Shown: positions 41,525-49,273 of the stretch, one piece after another | Layout: each line of letters opens with the position of its first letter | Position numbering within the stretch: position 1 is the first letter of the stretch | Origin: Candidatus Nyctobacter psychrophilus | Lineage (GTDB): Bacteria > Vulcanimicrobiota > Vulcanimicrobiia > Vulcanimicrobiales > Vulcanimicrobiaceae | Assembly (NCBI GenBank): GCA_014305025.1 | Contig: JACRTY010000016.1 | Coordinates: forward strand, 1-51,821 | DNA length: 51,821 nt | Direction of reading: 5' to 3' | Made by a program: the position numbers and the translations under genes | The notes under the pieces: generated by a model | Databases searched by the model: none | Told to the model about the DNA's origin: nothing | What the model saw: only the letters and a program-made list of their open reading frames with translations

Positions 41525-43381
41525 TTGCTGCACCTCATCGCCGCGCTCGTCGGCGCCGTTTTGACGCGGGCGCCGGCGCCGCTTGCGACGGCGCGAGCCG
41601 TCGTGAGTACAACATCGGCCTCACGTGATTCGGGCGTCGTGTTACCGCCCGTGCCCGCGTTGCCGAGCATAACGCCGCAGACGGAGCCGTTGCCGAGCGG
41701 AGGGATCGCCGGGGTCACGGGTCCTTTCGTCGGCATCTCGCGTGAGGCGGCGATCGGCATGGCGCTGCTGCGGAACACCGATCTCGCGGTCGCGCAATCG
41801 AATCGGCGCATCGCCCGCTATCGCGTCGTTGCCGCCGAAGGCGTGTACGATCTGCAATTCCAGTTGCGGCCCGATTACCAATTTTCGAAGCAGCCGGCCA
41901 TCTCGATCTTCAACACCGGGCCGGGCGGCGTTCCGGCCCAGACGATCAACACAGGCGCGACCGGCGGCGTGTCTGCGCTGACGAGCACGGGCGGATCGTT
42001 TCGGTTCACGACCTCCGCGGCGCGTGTCGACAACAACATCGCGACCAACAGCTACGAGCCGTATTACCAGACCGCCCTGGCCCTTGCGTTCTCGCAACCG
42101 CTTGCGCGGGGTCTGGCGATCGATCCGAACCGCCGTGCGATCGAACTCGCGCGGGTTAACGCCGACCTCTCGACGGATACGGCGCTCGTGACCGCCTCCA
42201 ACACGATCGACAGCGTCGCGATCGCCTACGACAACTTGGTGTCGGCGTGGAAAAACGTCGGAATCCAGGAAGCTGCGCTACGCCAAGCGGTCGCGCAACG
42301 GCAATCCAACAACCGCCTCGTTCGCCGCGGAGCCGCGGCGCCGGTCGACGTCGTCGAATCGAACGAGCAGGTCAACGAGTTTCAAGACAACGTCTATTCC
42401 GCAATTCAGAACGTCGCCAGCTTGCAGAACGAACTCAAGATGCTGGTGCTGAGCGATCCGGCCGACCCGGCGTGGACGGCGAATTTGGTTCCGACGACTG
42501 CGCCCGACCTCCATCGAACCGTGCCCAACGTCAACGACATCGTCGTGGTGGCGCTGCGGTTGCGTCCCGAGGTCGCGCAGGTTCGCGAGAACCTTCGCTC
42601 GGCCGACGTCGACATTGCGTACCAGCGGGATCAAACCAAACCCGAGATCGATCTGAATCTCGGCGTCACCGAAAACGGCTTCGCGGGCGTGCCGGCCAAT
42701 CCCGCGAACAACCCCTTCGTTGCCGTGATCGGCGCCGAAGTGCTGGCCCTCAATCAGTTGATTGCGCGCGCCAATGCAACGGCTCCGCCGGGGACGCCGC
42801 CGCTGGCTCCGATCAATGCGGCAGCGCTGAACGCTCCGCTTTTTCCCGGCTCAGTCGGAAACGTCGGCACGTCGTACAAGAGCGCGTTTGAAGGAAAGTA
42901 CCCCACGTACGAAGTCTCGGCGACCGTCGCGTTGCCGCTCCACAATCAAACCGCTAAGGCAGATTATGCGGCGGCGCTCGAGCAGCGCAGTCAAGTCATC
43001 ACGCAAGAACTCGGGCTCGTGCAGCGCGTTCAGAGCGAGGCGCGCAACGCGGTGCAAACCTATCGTTCGGCGCAGGCGCGCCTGAATGCGGCAAGCGCGG
43101 CGCGGGCGGCCGCCGAACGTGTGGCGGCTAGTGAACTGCGGAAATTTCGCGCCGGCGCATCGACCACGTATCTGGTGCTGCAACGCCAAGTTCAGTTAGC
43201 CAACCAACGCGGACGCGAACTGCAAGCGCAGACCGACGTGCAGAACGCGCTGGTCGAACTCGATCGTGTGACCGGCGATATTCTGGTTCGGAACGACGTC
43301 GACGTGCATTCGCTTGGAACTGCTCCGCAAGGGGCCGTGCTGAATGTATTGCCCTCGTCGGTGCCTTCGGGGCGGCCTTAG
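41525..43381 (+). CDS. TolC-family outer-membrane efflux channel
   Basis: The 618-residue protein starts with a signal peptide (LHLIAALVGAVL) and has the two OEP repeats of TolC. The first covers FVGISREAAIGMALLRNTDL, ALAFSQPLARGLAIDP and KNVGIQEAALRQAVAQRQSN. The second has VALRLRPEVAQVRENLRSAD, YEVSATVALPLHNQTAKADY and NAVQTYRSAQARLNAA, ending in RGRELQAQTDVQNALVELDRVTGDIL. It starts at TTG two bases after the adaptor stop. Its presence shows that the organism has an outer membrane. Confidence 0.93.
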   Translation: MLHLIAALVGAVLTRAPAPLATARAVVSTTSASRDSGVVLPPVPALPSITPQTEPLPSGGIAGVTGPFVGISREAAIGMALLRNTDLAVAQSNRRIARYRVVAAEGVYDLQFQLRPDYQFSKQPAISIFNTGPGGVPAQTINTGATGGVSALTSTGGSFRFTTSAARVDNNIATNSYEPYYQTALALAFSQPLARGLAIDPNRRAIELARVNADLSTDTALVTASNTIDSVAIAYDNLVSAWKNVGIQEAALRQAVAQRQSNNRLVRRGAAAPVDVVESNEQVNEFQDNVYSAIQNVASLQNELKMLVLSDPADPAWTANLVPTTAPDLHRTVPNVNDIVVVALRLRPEVAQVRENLRSADVDIAYQRDQTKPEIDLNLGVTENGFAGVPANPANNPFVAVIGAEVLALNQLIARANATAPPGTPPLAPINAAALNAPLFPGSVGNVGTSYKSAFEGKYPTYEVSATVALPLHNQTAKADYAAALEQRSQVITQELGLVQRVQSEARNAVQTYRSAQARLNAASAARAAAERVAASELRKFRAGASTTYLVLQRQVQLANQRGRELQAQTDVQNALVELDRVTGDILVRNDVDVHSLGTAPQGAVLNVLPSSVPSGRP

Positions 43382-43388
43382 CCGGCTC

Positions 43389-43418
43389 GTTGCGCGGGAG
43401 GCTACGGCGCCTCGCCGG
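43389..43418. repeat. 30-base hairpin repeat, copy 1 (after tolC)
   Basis: This copy matches 47120-47149 except for three adjacent bases. It can fold as CGG-GAGGC, loop TACGGC, GCCTC-g-CCG. The three differences fall in the loop, while the stem is unchanged. It begins 8 bases after the tolC stop, where a transcript end or stabilising stem-loop would be expected, but no T-run follows. Confidence 0.55.
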
Positions 43419-43526
43419 GGACGCCCGACCATCGTCTACTATCGTTTACGCCTCTGCCAAACACTGATGGAGCACACAAACGTGCCGATCGCCGCCTAGG
43501 ATTGACAAAGACGGTCAGCGTCGGTC

Positions 43527-43539
43527 GGTTACGGTAACC
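43527..43539. promoter_or_regulatory. Perfect palindrome upstream of the PPOX-family gene
   Basis: GGTTAC-G-GTAACC is a perfect 6+1+6 inverted repeat lying 20 bases downstream of a TTGACA (43502-43507) and 49 bases before the ATG at 43589. The spacing suggests an operator at a promoter, though no good -10 box is seen at the right distance. Confidence 0.4.
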
Positions 43540-43588
43540 TAGTCTACCCCGCGTCAGGCAATGGAGCGGGGGGATCGAATCTGCCGGC

Positions 43589-44032
43589 ATGGACATCCAT
43601 AGAAGCGGCGATGATCTCTTTAATCTCGACGAGTTCTTAGGCCGTCCGCTCTTCGCGCATCTTGCAACGGGGTCACCCGATGGCCCTCGCGAGTCGCCGG
43701 TTTGGTTTCTCTGGGAGGAGAGTGCGATCTGGCTCATCGGCACATCGCAAGACAGTTTCCCGAAACGCGTCGTGAACGAGCCACGCTGTGCTATCGGAAT
43801 CGTCGATTTCGATCTCGAACGAGGTCTCCTGCAGCACGTTGGCATGCGCGGGACGGCGACAGTGGAGGACCTAAACCACGAGCGACTTTGCCGGCTGTTG
43901 CGTCGCTATCTTGGTGAGAATTGGGAATCGTGGAATCCAGGGTTTGTAGCCCGCGTAATTGATCGGATTGATCTCATGATCAGATTCGACCCGCGCTCGG
44001 TCGTAATGAACGACCAACCCTACTTTAAGTAG
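43589..44032 (+). CDS. PPOX-class (pyridoxamine 5'-phosphate oxidase-like) flavin-binding protein
   Basis: The 147-residue protein has the split-barrel pattern of the PPOX family: FLGRPLFAHLATGSPDGPRE near the N-terminus, PVWFLWEESAIWLIGTSQDS, then KRVVNEPRCAIGIVDFD and HVGMRGTATVEDLN. Members bind FMN, F420 or haem and have varied oxidoreductase roles; the cofactor cannot be chosen from sequence alone. It is a single gene between tolC and the sigma-factor pair, with a palindrome in its upstream region. Confidence 0.8.
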   Translation: MDIHRSGDDLFNLDEFLGRPLFAHLATGSPDGPRESPVWFLWEESAIWLIGTSQDSFPKRVVNEPRCAIGIVDFDLERGLLQHVGMRGTATVEDLNHERLCRLLRRYLGENWESWNPGFVARVIDRIDLMIRFDPRSVVMNDQPYFK

Positions 44033-44149
44033 CGTAACATTAACCGCTAAAACAAGAGAGTTGCTCCCAAGGTAATCTTGTCCGTTGGTTCCCGCCGCCC
44101 CCTTCGATCCAGAATCCCCAAAGGAGCCGGTTGTGGATTTATGGGCGAG

Positions 44150-44884
44150 TCATCGTGACATCGCGCGTCGGATCGCCCGCATTTGCGCGCCTGTAAGAAA
44201 GCCCGGTGGACTCATGACAACGACGCGCGTGCCGTGAGCGACCCAAGTCGTGGGAGTAAAAGTTCGACCTTCGAAGTATCCGCGAAGCAAGATCGCAGGC
44301 GCACGGCGGCCCGATGAAGCCGGCGGCTCGACCGAGCCCAACGGCGCCAATCCGGCAGCGTCCGCGGGTCCGCGAATGGAGAGCAACGTCGATGAGAGCC
44401 GCCTTCCGGCCTGGCTTTCGACAATCATTACGTCGCGCCCCGGCGCCATCCCGTGGGCTTCGAAGATGATGCTCGCGTCTGAACGAGAGGCGTCCCCGTA
44501 CATTTCGTCCACGGTAACAATCGGAGCGCCCACAATCCGCGGCGGCTCCACTACAGCAAAGGGCACGTCCGCGCGAGCGCGTTCGAGATCGACCACACGA
44601 ATCGTCATCGGCTTCGTCCCTCCAGCGACCACGCTGAATGCCTGCAAGACCCGTTCAATTCCCTCGCCGACCGCCGGGATGTTCCGTAGAACGAGTAGCA
44701 GCGCAATTATGGTGGTGACTGCTGCTGCTATGCGCAGCGGCCGCGCGTGCGCGCGTTCGATCATATACTCACGCTTGTGATGGCGTGATGCGACGGCCGC
44801 TTCGTCGAAGTCGGGCACCTCGATCGTCTCACAATAGGCGATTACGGCCAAGGAAATTGGATCAGCGGATCGCCTGGGCTTCAT
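44150..44884 (-). CDS. Membrane-anchored protein, probable anti-sigma factor
   Basis: The 244-residue protein has about 45 cytoplasmic residues, one membrane helix (PLRIAAAVTTIIALLLVLRN) and an exported C-terminal part of about 175 residues with no recognised domain. ATG 44884 overlaps the sigma-factor stop by 4 bases; ATG 44890 is also in frame. Position and topology are those of an anti-sigma factor that holds the ECF sigma factor at the membrane, but the zinc-binding His-Cys motif of many anti-sigma domains is absent. Confidence 0.65.
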   Translation of the reverse strand: MKPRRSADPISLAVIAYCETIEVPDFDEAAVASRHHKREYMIERAHARPLRIAAAVTTIIALLLVLRNIPAVGEGIERVLQAFSVVAGGTKPMTIRVVDLERARADVPFAVVEPPRIVGAPIVTVDEMYGDASRSDASIIFEAHGMAPGRDVMIVESQAGRRLSSTLLSIRGPADAAGLAPLGSVEPPASSGRRAPAILLRGYFEGRTFTPTTWVAHGTRVVVMSPPGFLTGAQMRAIRRAMSR

Positions 44885-45423
44885 CTGCATAGCTCCTCCG
44901 CAACCTGGAACTCGGGACCCGTCGCCGGCTTGAGCAGCGCGCGCAATTTACGATGCGCCACCATAAGCCGCCATCGCGCGGTCACGGGCGAAATACACAA
45001 TATCTGGCCAATCTCAGCGCTACTCATCCCGAGGTAATGGCGCAGCACGATTGCGGCGCGTAGCGCCGGTTCCAGCGCGTTAATCGCCCGGCGCACGTCG
45101 ATCCGATCGGCGTGCTTGCTGGCCTCGTCGCAGCTAGAGTCTTGCGAGTCGGCGAGACCCGTCTCGAAGGACACCTCGCGGGCCGTGGCTCGGAGCCGCC
45201 TCTTCGCCTCGTTGACGACGATCCTATAAAACCACGGTACGAAGCGATCCGGACGGCGCAGCGTATCGATCGCGGAAAGTGCTCGCGCACACGCTTCTTG
45301 TGCAGCGTCTTCCGCGGCCGCCGAATCGCTCAGCATCAAGTGGGCGATCCGATATGCGGTTGGCCACGCGGCACGAATGAGTGCCGTGACGGCTGCCGAG
45401 TCGCCGGATCGCGCGGCGCTCAC
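44881..45423 (-). CDS. ECF-type RNA polymerase sigma factor
   Basis: The 180-residue protein has sigma region 2 (SAAAEDAAQEACARALSAID, then FVPWFYRIVVNEAKRRLR) and region 4 (INALEPALRAAIVLRHYLGM, SSAEIGQILCISPVTARWRL), with a short variable linker. Length and layout are those of extracytoplasmic-function sigma factors. It starts at GTG 45423 and is followed by the probable anti-sigma gene. The divergent gene across about 200 bases encodes an exported aspartic protease, a possible regulon member. Confidence 0.92.
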   Translation of the reverse strand: MSAARSGDSAAVTALIRAAWPTAYRIAHLMLSDSAAAEDAAQEACARALSAIDTLRRPDRFVPWFYRIVVNEAKRRLRATAREVSFETGLADSQDSSCDEASKHADRIDVRRAINALEPALRAAIVLRHYLGMSSAEIGQILCISPVTARWRLMVAHRKLRALLKPATGPEFQVAEELCR

Positions 45424-45625
45424 TACTGATGCTGGGATTTCCAGTCGAAGAGTCCTCGCGCACTGTCGGGGTTTGGCGCTCGGCGCCCACGTACGAGATG
45501 CGCGAGCGAGTCGAAACGTTGGTGTCGGCTCTGCGTGTTCGGCACGGTCCCAACGAAAACGGCCTTTCCGCGCATCGTACTGGGGTGACGCGAAGATGCG
45601 TCACGTGCCGCTGGAGGAGGGGTCT

Positions 45626-46969
45626 ATGCATTTTCGTATCGCCTCGCTGGTCGTCGTCGGGCTTTTCACGGGGGTCGGCGCGACCGCCCGGACCGCCGCC
45701 TCTCCGGGGCTCGGGCCGCCCGGTCCCACCACACCGGCGACAGCCGCGATCCTGGGCGACCGCCTCTTCGCGGCCGCCGATTTCGGGGGCGCCGAACGAG
45801 CTTACCGTTCGGCCCTAAGGAACGATCGGCATAACGCCGCTGCGGAACTCGGACTCGCTCGCATCGCTCTCTATCGCAACGAACTCGGCGAGGCCGAGCG
45901 TCACGCGCGCGCACTCGCCGCCGATGATCCGAGCGATCCGCGCGCGAACGGTCTTCGGAGAAGCATTGCCGAGCGGCGGGACGAGGGCCCTGACTATCGC
46001 GTCACAATCACGGACGCGCAAGTCGACGTGCCCTTTCGTATCGATCCCCTGCCGGAGTTCGAAGCGCTGGTCGATGGTAAGCGCGCGCACTTGCTGCTGG
46101 ATACGGGCGGTCCGGGACTCACTCTCGGCTCGTCGTTTGCCAAAGCGCTCGGCGTTGCGACTCGGCCGGGCGGGGAAGGAGTATTCGCCGGAGGTCTGCG
46201 CGGCGCTATACGGAGCGGACATGTCGATCGGCTCGATTTGGGAGGCGCGTCGATCCGCTCGCTTCCGATGTCGGTGGCCGGTGTGCCGCCTGGCATCGAC
46301 GGCGCGCTCGGCACGAATGTCCTCTACCGATTTCTTTCGACGATCGACTATGCGAACCGTCGGCTTGTGCTTCGGCGTAAAACCGAGTCGAAAACGTTCA
46401 ACGCGGGTGCAAGCGCCCGCGGCGCCGCCATCGTGCCGATGCTGCTCGTTCCAGACCACTTCATCTTCGCTCGAGCGCGTGTCGGCGACGCACCGGAGGC
46501 GCTTTTCAGCGTCGATACCGGCGGCGCCGGGGTTGGCGTTCAGCTGACGAAGACCGAACTGCATGCAGCGGCAATCGTTCCGGATAGCTCGCATCCCACA
46601 AATTTCGTCGGCGGCGGCGGCGCGGTGCGGACGTTGCCATTCGCAGCAGACGTCACACTTGGTCGTCGAACGTTCCGGCAGGTCCCCGGCGTGTATTCTC
46701 CCGATGGCGATCCCTTCGGCACCTTTCCTTTCAGCATCGCCGGCGCGATCTCACAGGAACTTTTCAAACGCGGCGCGCTAACCTTCGACTTCTCTGCAAT
46801 GAAGCTCATCTTCGAAGTACCAAAACCATTAGCTACGTCCCGCACCCGCCGCTTCTGTAGCGTGGAGTCCCCGAAGGGCGTTCAACAGTCCGCAAAATGC
46901 TCGCAAGCGTTCCTCGCTGTATCGAGTCGTGTAGGACACCACCGCGTGCGGGCTACCTCGTGTCGTTGA
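45626..46969 (+). CDS. Exported aspartic protease-like protein with TPR segment and two DTG sites
   Basis: The 447-residue protein has a signal peptide (FRIASLVVVGLFTGVGATA), a short TPR-like segment (residues 40-110: RLFAAADFGGAERAYRSALR, ELGLARIALYRNELGEAERH), then two retropepsin-like halves. The active-site motifs are LLLDTGGPGLTL (D159) and FSVDTGGAGVGV (D297), so one chain carries both Asp-Thr-Gly sites, as in pepsin-like or tandem Asp_protease_2 proteins. The final 45 or so residues after KLIFEV look like read-through of noncoding sequence. ATG 45626 follows a strong GGAGGAGG. It is divergent from the ECF sigma gene. The substrate is unknown. Confidence 0.82.
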   Translation: MHFRIASLVVVGLFTGVGATARTAASPGLGPPGPTTPATAAILGDRLFAAADFGGAERAYRSALRNDRHNAAAELGLARIALYRNELGEAERHARALAADDPSDPRANGLRRSIAERRDEGPDYRVTITDAQVDVPFRIDPLPEFEALVDGKRAHLLLDTGGPGLTLGSSFAKALGVATRPGGEGVFAGGLRGAIRSGHVDRLDLGGASIRSLPMSVAGVPPGIDGALGTNVLYRFLSTIDYANRRLVLRRKTESKTFNAGASARGAAIVPMLLVPDHFIFARARVGDAPEALFSVDTGGAGVGVQLTKTELHAAAIVPDSSHPTNFVGGGGAVRTLPFAADVTLGRRTFRQVPGVYSPDGDPFGTFPFSIAGAISQELFKRGALTFDFSAMKLIFEVPKPLATSRTRRFCSVESPKGVQQSAKCSQAFLAVSSRVGHHRVRATSCR

Positions 46970-47119
46970 TGTGCGAGCCCGCCGGTGAGCGTTTTGTTCA
47001 TCCGGCGCGTTCGAGCCGCTGAGAAGGGAAGGTACGACGTGGGCGCAATTCGCCATCGCGCCGTAGGAACTGGCCCAAGTAGTGCATTTCCAGCGCGTGC
47101 TGGGCGGCGGTAGCCGCTG

Positions 47120-47149
47120 GTTGCGCGGGAGGCTATACCGCCTCGCCGG
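47120..47149. repeat. 30-base hairpin repeat, copy 2 (before a small secreted protein)
   Basis: This is the same element as 43389-43418, with loop TATACC instead of TACGGC and an identical stem. It ends 4 bases before a TACAAT box and 16 bases before ATG 47166. Confidence 0.55.
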
Positions 47150-47153
47150 TGGG

Positions 47154-47159
47154 TACAAT
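47154..47159 (+). promoter_or_regulatory. -10 box TACAAT 6 bases before a start codon
   Basis: TACAAT followed by GGAGGC and ATG 47166 reproduces the geometry seen at vapB and the DUF4097 gene. No -35 match is present 16-18 bases upstream, and GGAGG could instead be a ribosome site for ATG 47169, so the reading is ambiguous. Confidence 0.35.
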
Positions 47160-47165
47160 GGAGGC

Positions 47166-47525
47166 ATGATGGATGTGGTGCGTACGACGATGCTGGCGGC
47201 TCTGACGGCTGCGGCCATTGCGTTGCCGTCCGTTGCAGCGGCGGATCCACCGGCGGCGGAGCCGCCCCATGCGCCGCCGGTGTTTCAGGGTGCCCCGACG
47301 ACGCAAGGGCAGCAGGGCGGCGCGTTTACCCTCAATTTCGATGATCTCGGCCGCTTTGAAGGGGTCGGCCGCGCGCCCGAACCCCCGCGCAACATCGACC
47401 TGACGCCGGGACGCGAGCGCCGACAAGCGGGAAGCCTAGGTGCGTCCGCAACCAACGCGGCGACCGATAAGGTGTTCTTGTCGTTTTTGCGGCAGCTACG
47501 AAACGTCGATAACGCGAGCCGCTGA
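47166..47525 (+). CDS. Small exported protein of unknown function
   Basis: The 119-residue product (118 from ATG 47169) has a signal peptide (RTTMLAALTAAAIALPSVAA, then AADPP). The mature part is Pro/Ala/Gln-rich and probably largely unstructured, with one more ordered segment (GAFTLNFDDLGRFEGVG) and a helical C-terminus (VFLSFLRQLRNVDN). No family was recognised. The 3' end overlaps the convergent pgl gene by 30 bases. Confidence 0.6.
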   Translation: MMDVVRTTMLAALTAAAIALPSVAAADPPAAEPPHAPPVFQGAPTTQGQQGGAFTLNFDDLGRFEGVGRAPEPPRNIDLTPGRERRQAGSLGASATNAATDKVFLSFLRQLRNVDNASR

Positions 47526-48251
47526 TAAGGCGGCGCTCGCGGAACGGTCGACGAGCCACGTCAGCTGAGCCGCGCCCGATTGCAGGACTTCGATCGGGTA
47601 GCGCAGGTACTCGGGGGCGTCCGCGGTGAGAACTTCCCGCAAGGTCTGGGCTTTCTCGCTTCCAGAGAGAGCGACGACGATCGCGCGTCCGCCGCAGAGC
47701 GCGCGCGGCGTCAACGTCAGACGATAGGCGTTTAGATGCGCAACGAAGGGCGCGCGGACGAGCGCGGCATCGTCCGTCCGCGGGTCGCTGCCCGGGAACA
47801 GTGAGGCCGTGTGCCCGTCGGGACCCATGCCCAGCAGCACCAGATCGAAGACCGGCTCGTCGCCCGCTTCTTTGCGTAAGACCTTCGCGTAAGCGAGGGC
47901 CGCGCTTTGCGGTTCCTCTTCACCGTGCATCCGGAACACGGCACCGGCGCCGGCCATCGCGGCGCCCAGGGCTGCCTTGGCCATCTTGTAATTCGACGCA
48001 TCGTCATCGGGCGGCACGCAGCGTTCGTCGCCGAAGAAGAAGCGAACCGCGCGCCAGTCGACTTGCTCGCGAAAGTGCGACGCCGCCAACAGTTCGTACG
48101 CTGCTTTGGGCGTGGACCCGCCCGCCAAGACGACGTCGAAGCGTCCATGGCGCTCACACGCTTCGTGCGCCGCGGCGACGAACCGCTCGGCAAGCGCGCG
48201 TGCCAGCGAGCCGGCGTCGTCGACGACGACCACGTCGCCGCGGTTACGCAT
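47496..48251 (-). CDS. pgl: 6-phosphogluconolactonase
   Basis: The enzyme hydrolyses 6-phosphogluconolactone to 6-phosphogluconate in the oxidative pentose phosphate pathway. The 251-residue protein is DevB-type: VVLAGGSTPKAAYELLA, VRFFFGDERCVPPDDDASN, LVLLGMGPDGHTASLFPG, LTLTPRAL. All conserved loops of the sugar-isomerase-like fold are present. ATG 48251 shares one base with the opcA stop (TGATG). It is the last gene of the gnd-zwf-opcA-pgl run. Confidence 0.95.
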   Translation of the reverse strand: MRNRGDVVVVDDAGSLARALAERFVAAAHEACERHGRFDVVLAGGSTPKAAYELLAASHFREQVDWRAVRFFFGDERCVPPDDDASNYKMAKAALGAAMAGAGAVFRMHGEEEPQSAALAYAKVLRKEAGDEPVFDLVLLGMGPDGHTASLFPGSDPRTDDAALVRAPFVAHLNAYRLTLTPRALCGGRAIVVALSGSEKAQTLREVLTADAPEYLRYPIEVLQSGAAQLTWLVDRSASAALSAARVIDVS

Positions 48252-49273
48252 CAGCCCAGCAGGTCACGGACGGTGAAGAGCGACGTTTCAAAGATGGTGT
48301 CGCGAGCGTTCTCGAGGATGGCCCGCTCGATCATCGTCGTGTTTTCGATGTTTTGCAGCGGCACGCACCATTGCGGCTTGGCCTTGTCGCCTTCGACGAC
48401 GAGACACACGACGTTTGGATCGTCGTCGGACAAGCGTGCGCGATACCGTGAGGCACCGGCACTGAGCACAACCGAGAGCACGCGACGCTGGTCGCCTTTG
48501 TCGATCTTCGTAAAAGGCAGCGTTCGCCCGCGTGTATCACGGAATGCGTGGCGGCCGACCGGCTCCCACGACAGCCGGCTGCCGAGCCAACCGGCGAGGT
48601 ACAGTGCCTCGGCATCCGAGCCGCTCTCGATCTCGAGGCCGTCGATCGAAAACAGGTCTTCATTGAGGGTCGGGTCGTCGAAGAACTGCGCGATCATGTC
48701 TTGCCACGGCGCCAGACGCATGAAGGCCAGGTCTTTGAGCGTCACGTCGGTGAAGCGGCACAGGAAGAGGCCGAGTTCGCGGATCGTTTCTTCGCCGCGC
48801 GCTTTACCCGAGGAATCGACCAGTACGGTCGCGGCTCCCTTGGCCAAGCCGGAGAAAGTACGGCTCTGAAGAAAACGAGCGCCGCTCCACCACAGGACCG
48901 TGGGCATGTCGGGCACGGTCAGCTCCTGCACCAAGCTGATGATGGTCGCGTGCCCCAGCGGTTTGACACCAACGTCGACGCGCTCGTTGATGATCGTTGC
49001 GCCGTCGGTCGTGCGCGCGCTCGTCGCAACTTCAACGCCGCTGGCGGCATCGGTGGAGTCGAGCACGATCAAGCGAGCGGGATGCTTCTCGACGACCGTC
49101 TCCGCTCGCTCGAGCACCCACGTCCGGTGCGTCGGGTCGTCGACGAACACGACGAAATTCATCGTCGCGATCTGCGCCGCTCCGGTACCTTCGACTGCGG
49201 CCTCGCGGCGGGAGTCACGCAAGCGGCGCAAGATCGCCGCCGTGTCGGTTACAATTTCCGACTGCATGGTCAT
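48251..49273 (-). CDS. opcA: Glucose-6-phosphate dehydrogenase assembly protein OpcA
   Basis: OpcA promotes assembly and activation of glucose-6-phosphate dehydrogenase in cyanobacteria and actinobacteria. The 340-residue protein matches by layout and motifs: ATMNFVVFVDD near residue 37, PARLIVLD, PTVLWWSGA in the middle and YLAGWLGSRLSWEPVG. ATG 49273 overlaps the zwf stop (ATGA) and follows a GGAG-rich stretch; the longer open frame is a shadow of zwf. Its place between zwf and pgl supports the call. Confidence 0.92.
   Translation of the reverse strand: MTMQSEIVTDTAAILRRLRDSRREAAVEGTGAAQIATMNFVVFVDDPTHRTWVLERAETVVEKHPARLIVLDSTDAASGVEVATSARTTDGATIINERVDVGVKPLGHATIISLVQELTVPDMPTVLWWSGARFLQSRTFSGLAKGAATVLVDSSGKARGEETIRELGLFLCRFTDVTLKDLAFMRLAPWQDMIAQFFDDPTLNEDLFSIDGLEIESGSDAEALYLAGWLGSRLSWEPVGRHAFRDTRGRTLPFTKIDKGDQRRVLSVVLSAGASRYRARLSDDDPNVVCLVVEGDKAKPQWCVPLQNIENTTMIERAILENARDTIFETSLFTVRDLLG

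Noticed and set aside
46829..47218. Minus-strand frame with a protein-like end (SYTTRYSEERLRAFCGLL), and another phase reading MHYLGQFLRRDGEL at about 47000-47100
   Set aside because: The two pieces are in different phases, overlap the protease 3' end, and match no family I know. A decayed gene is possible but not supportable.
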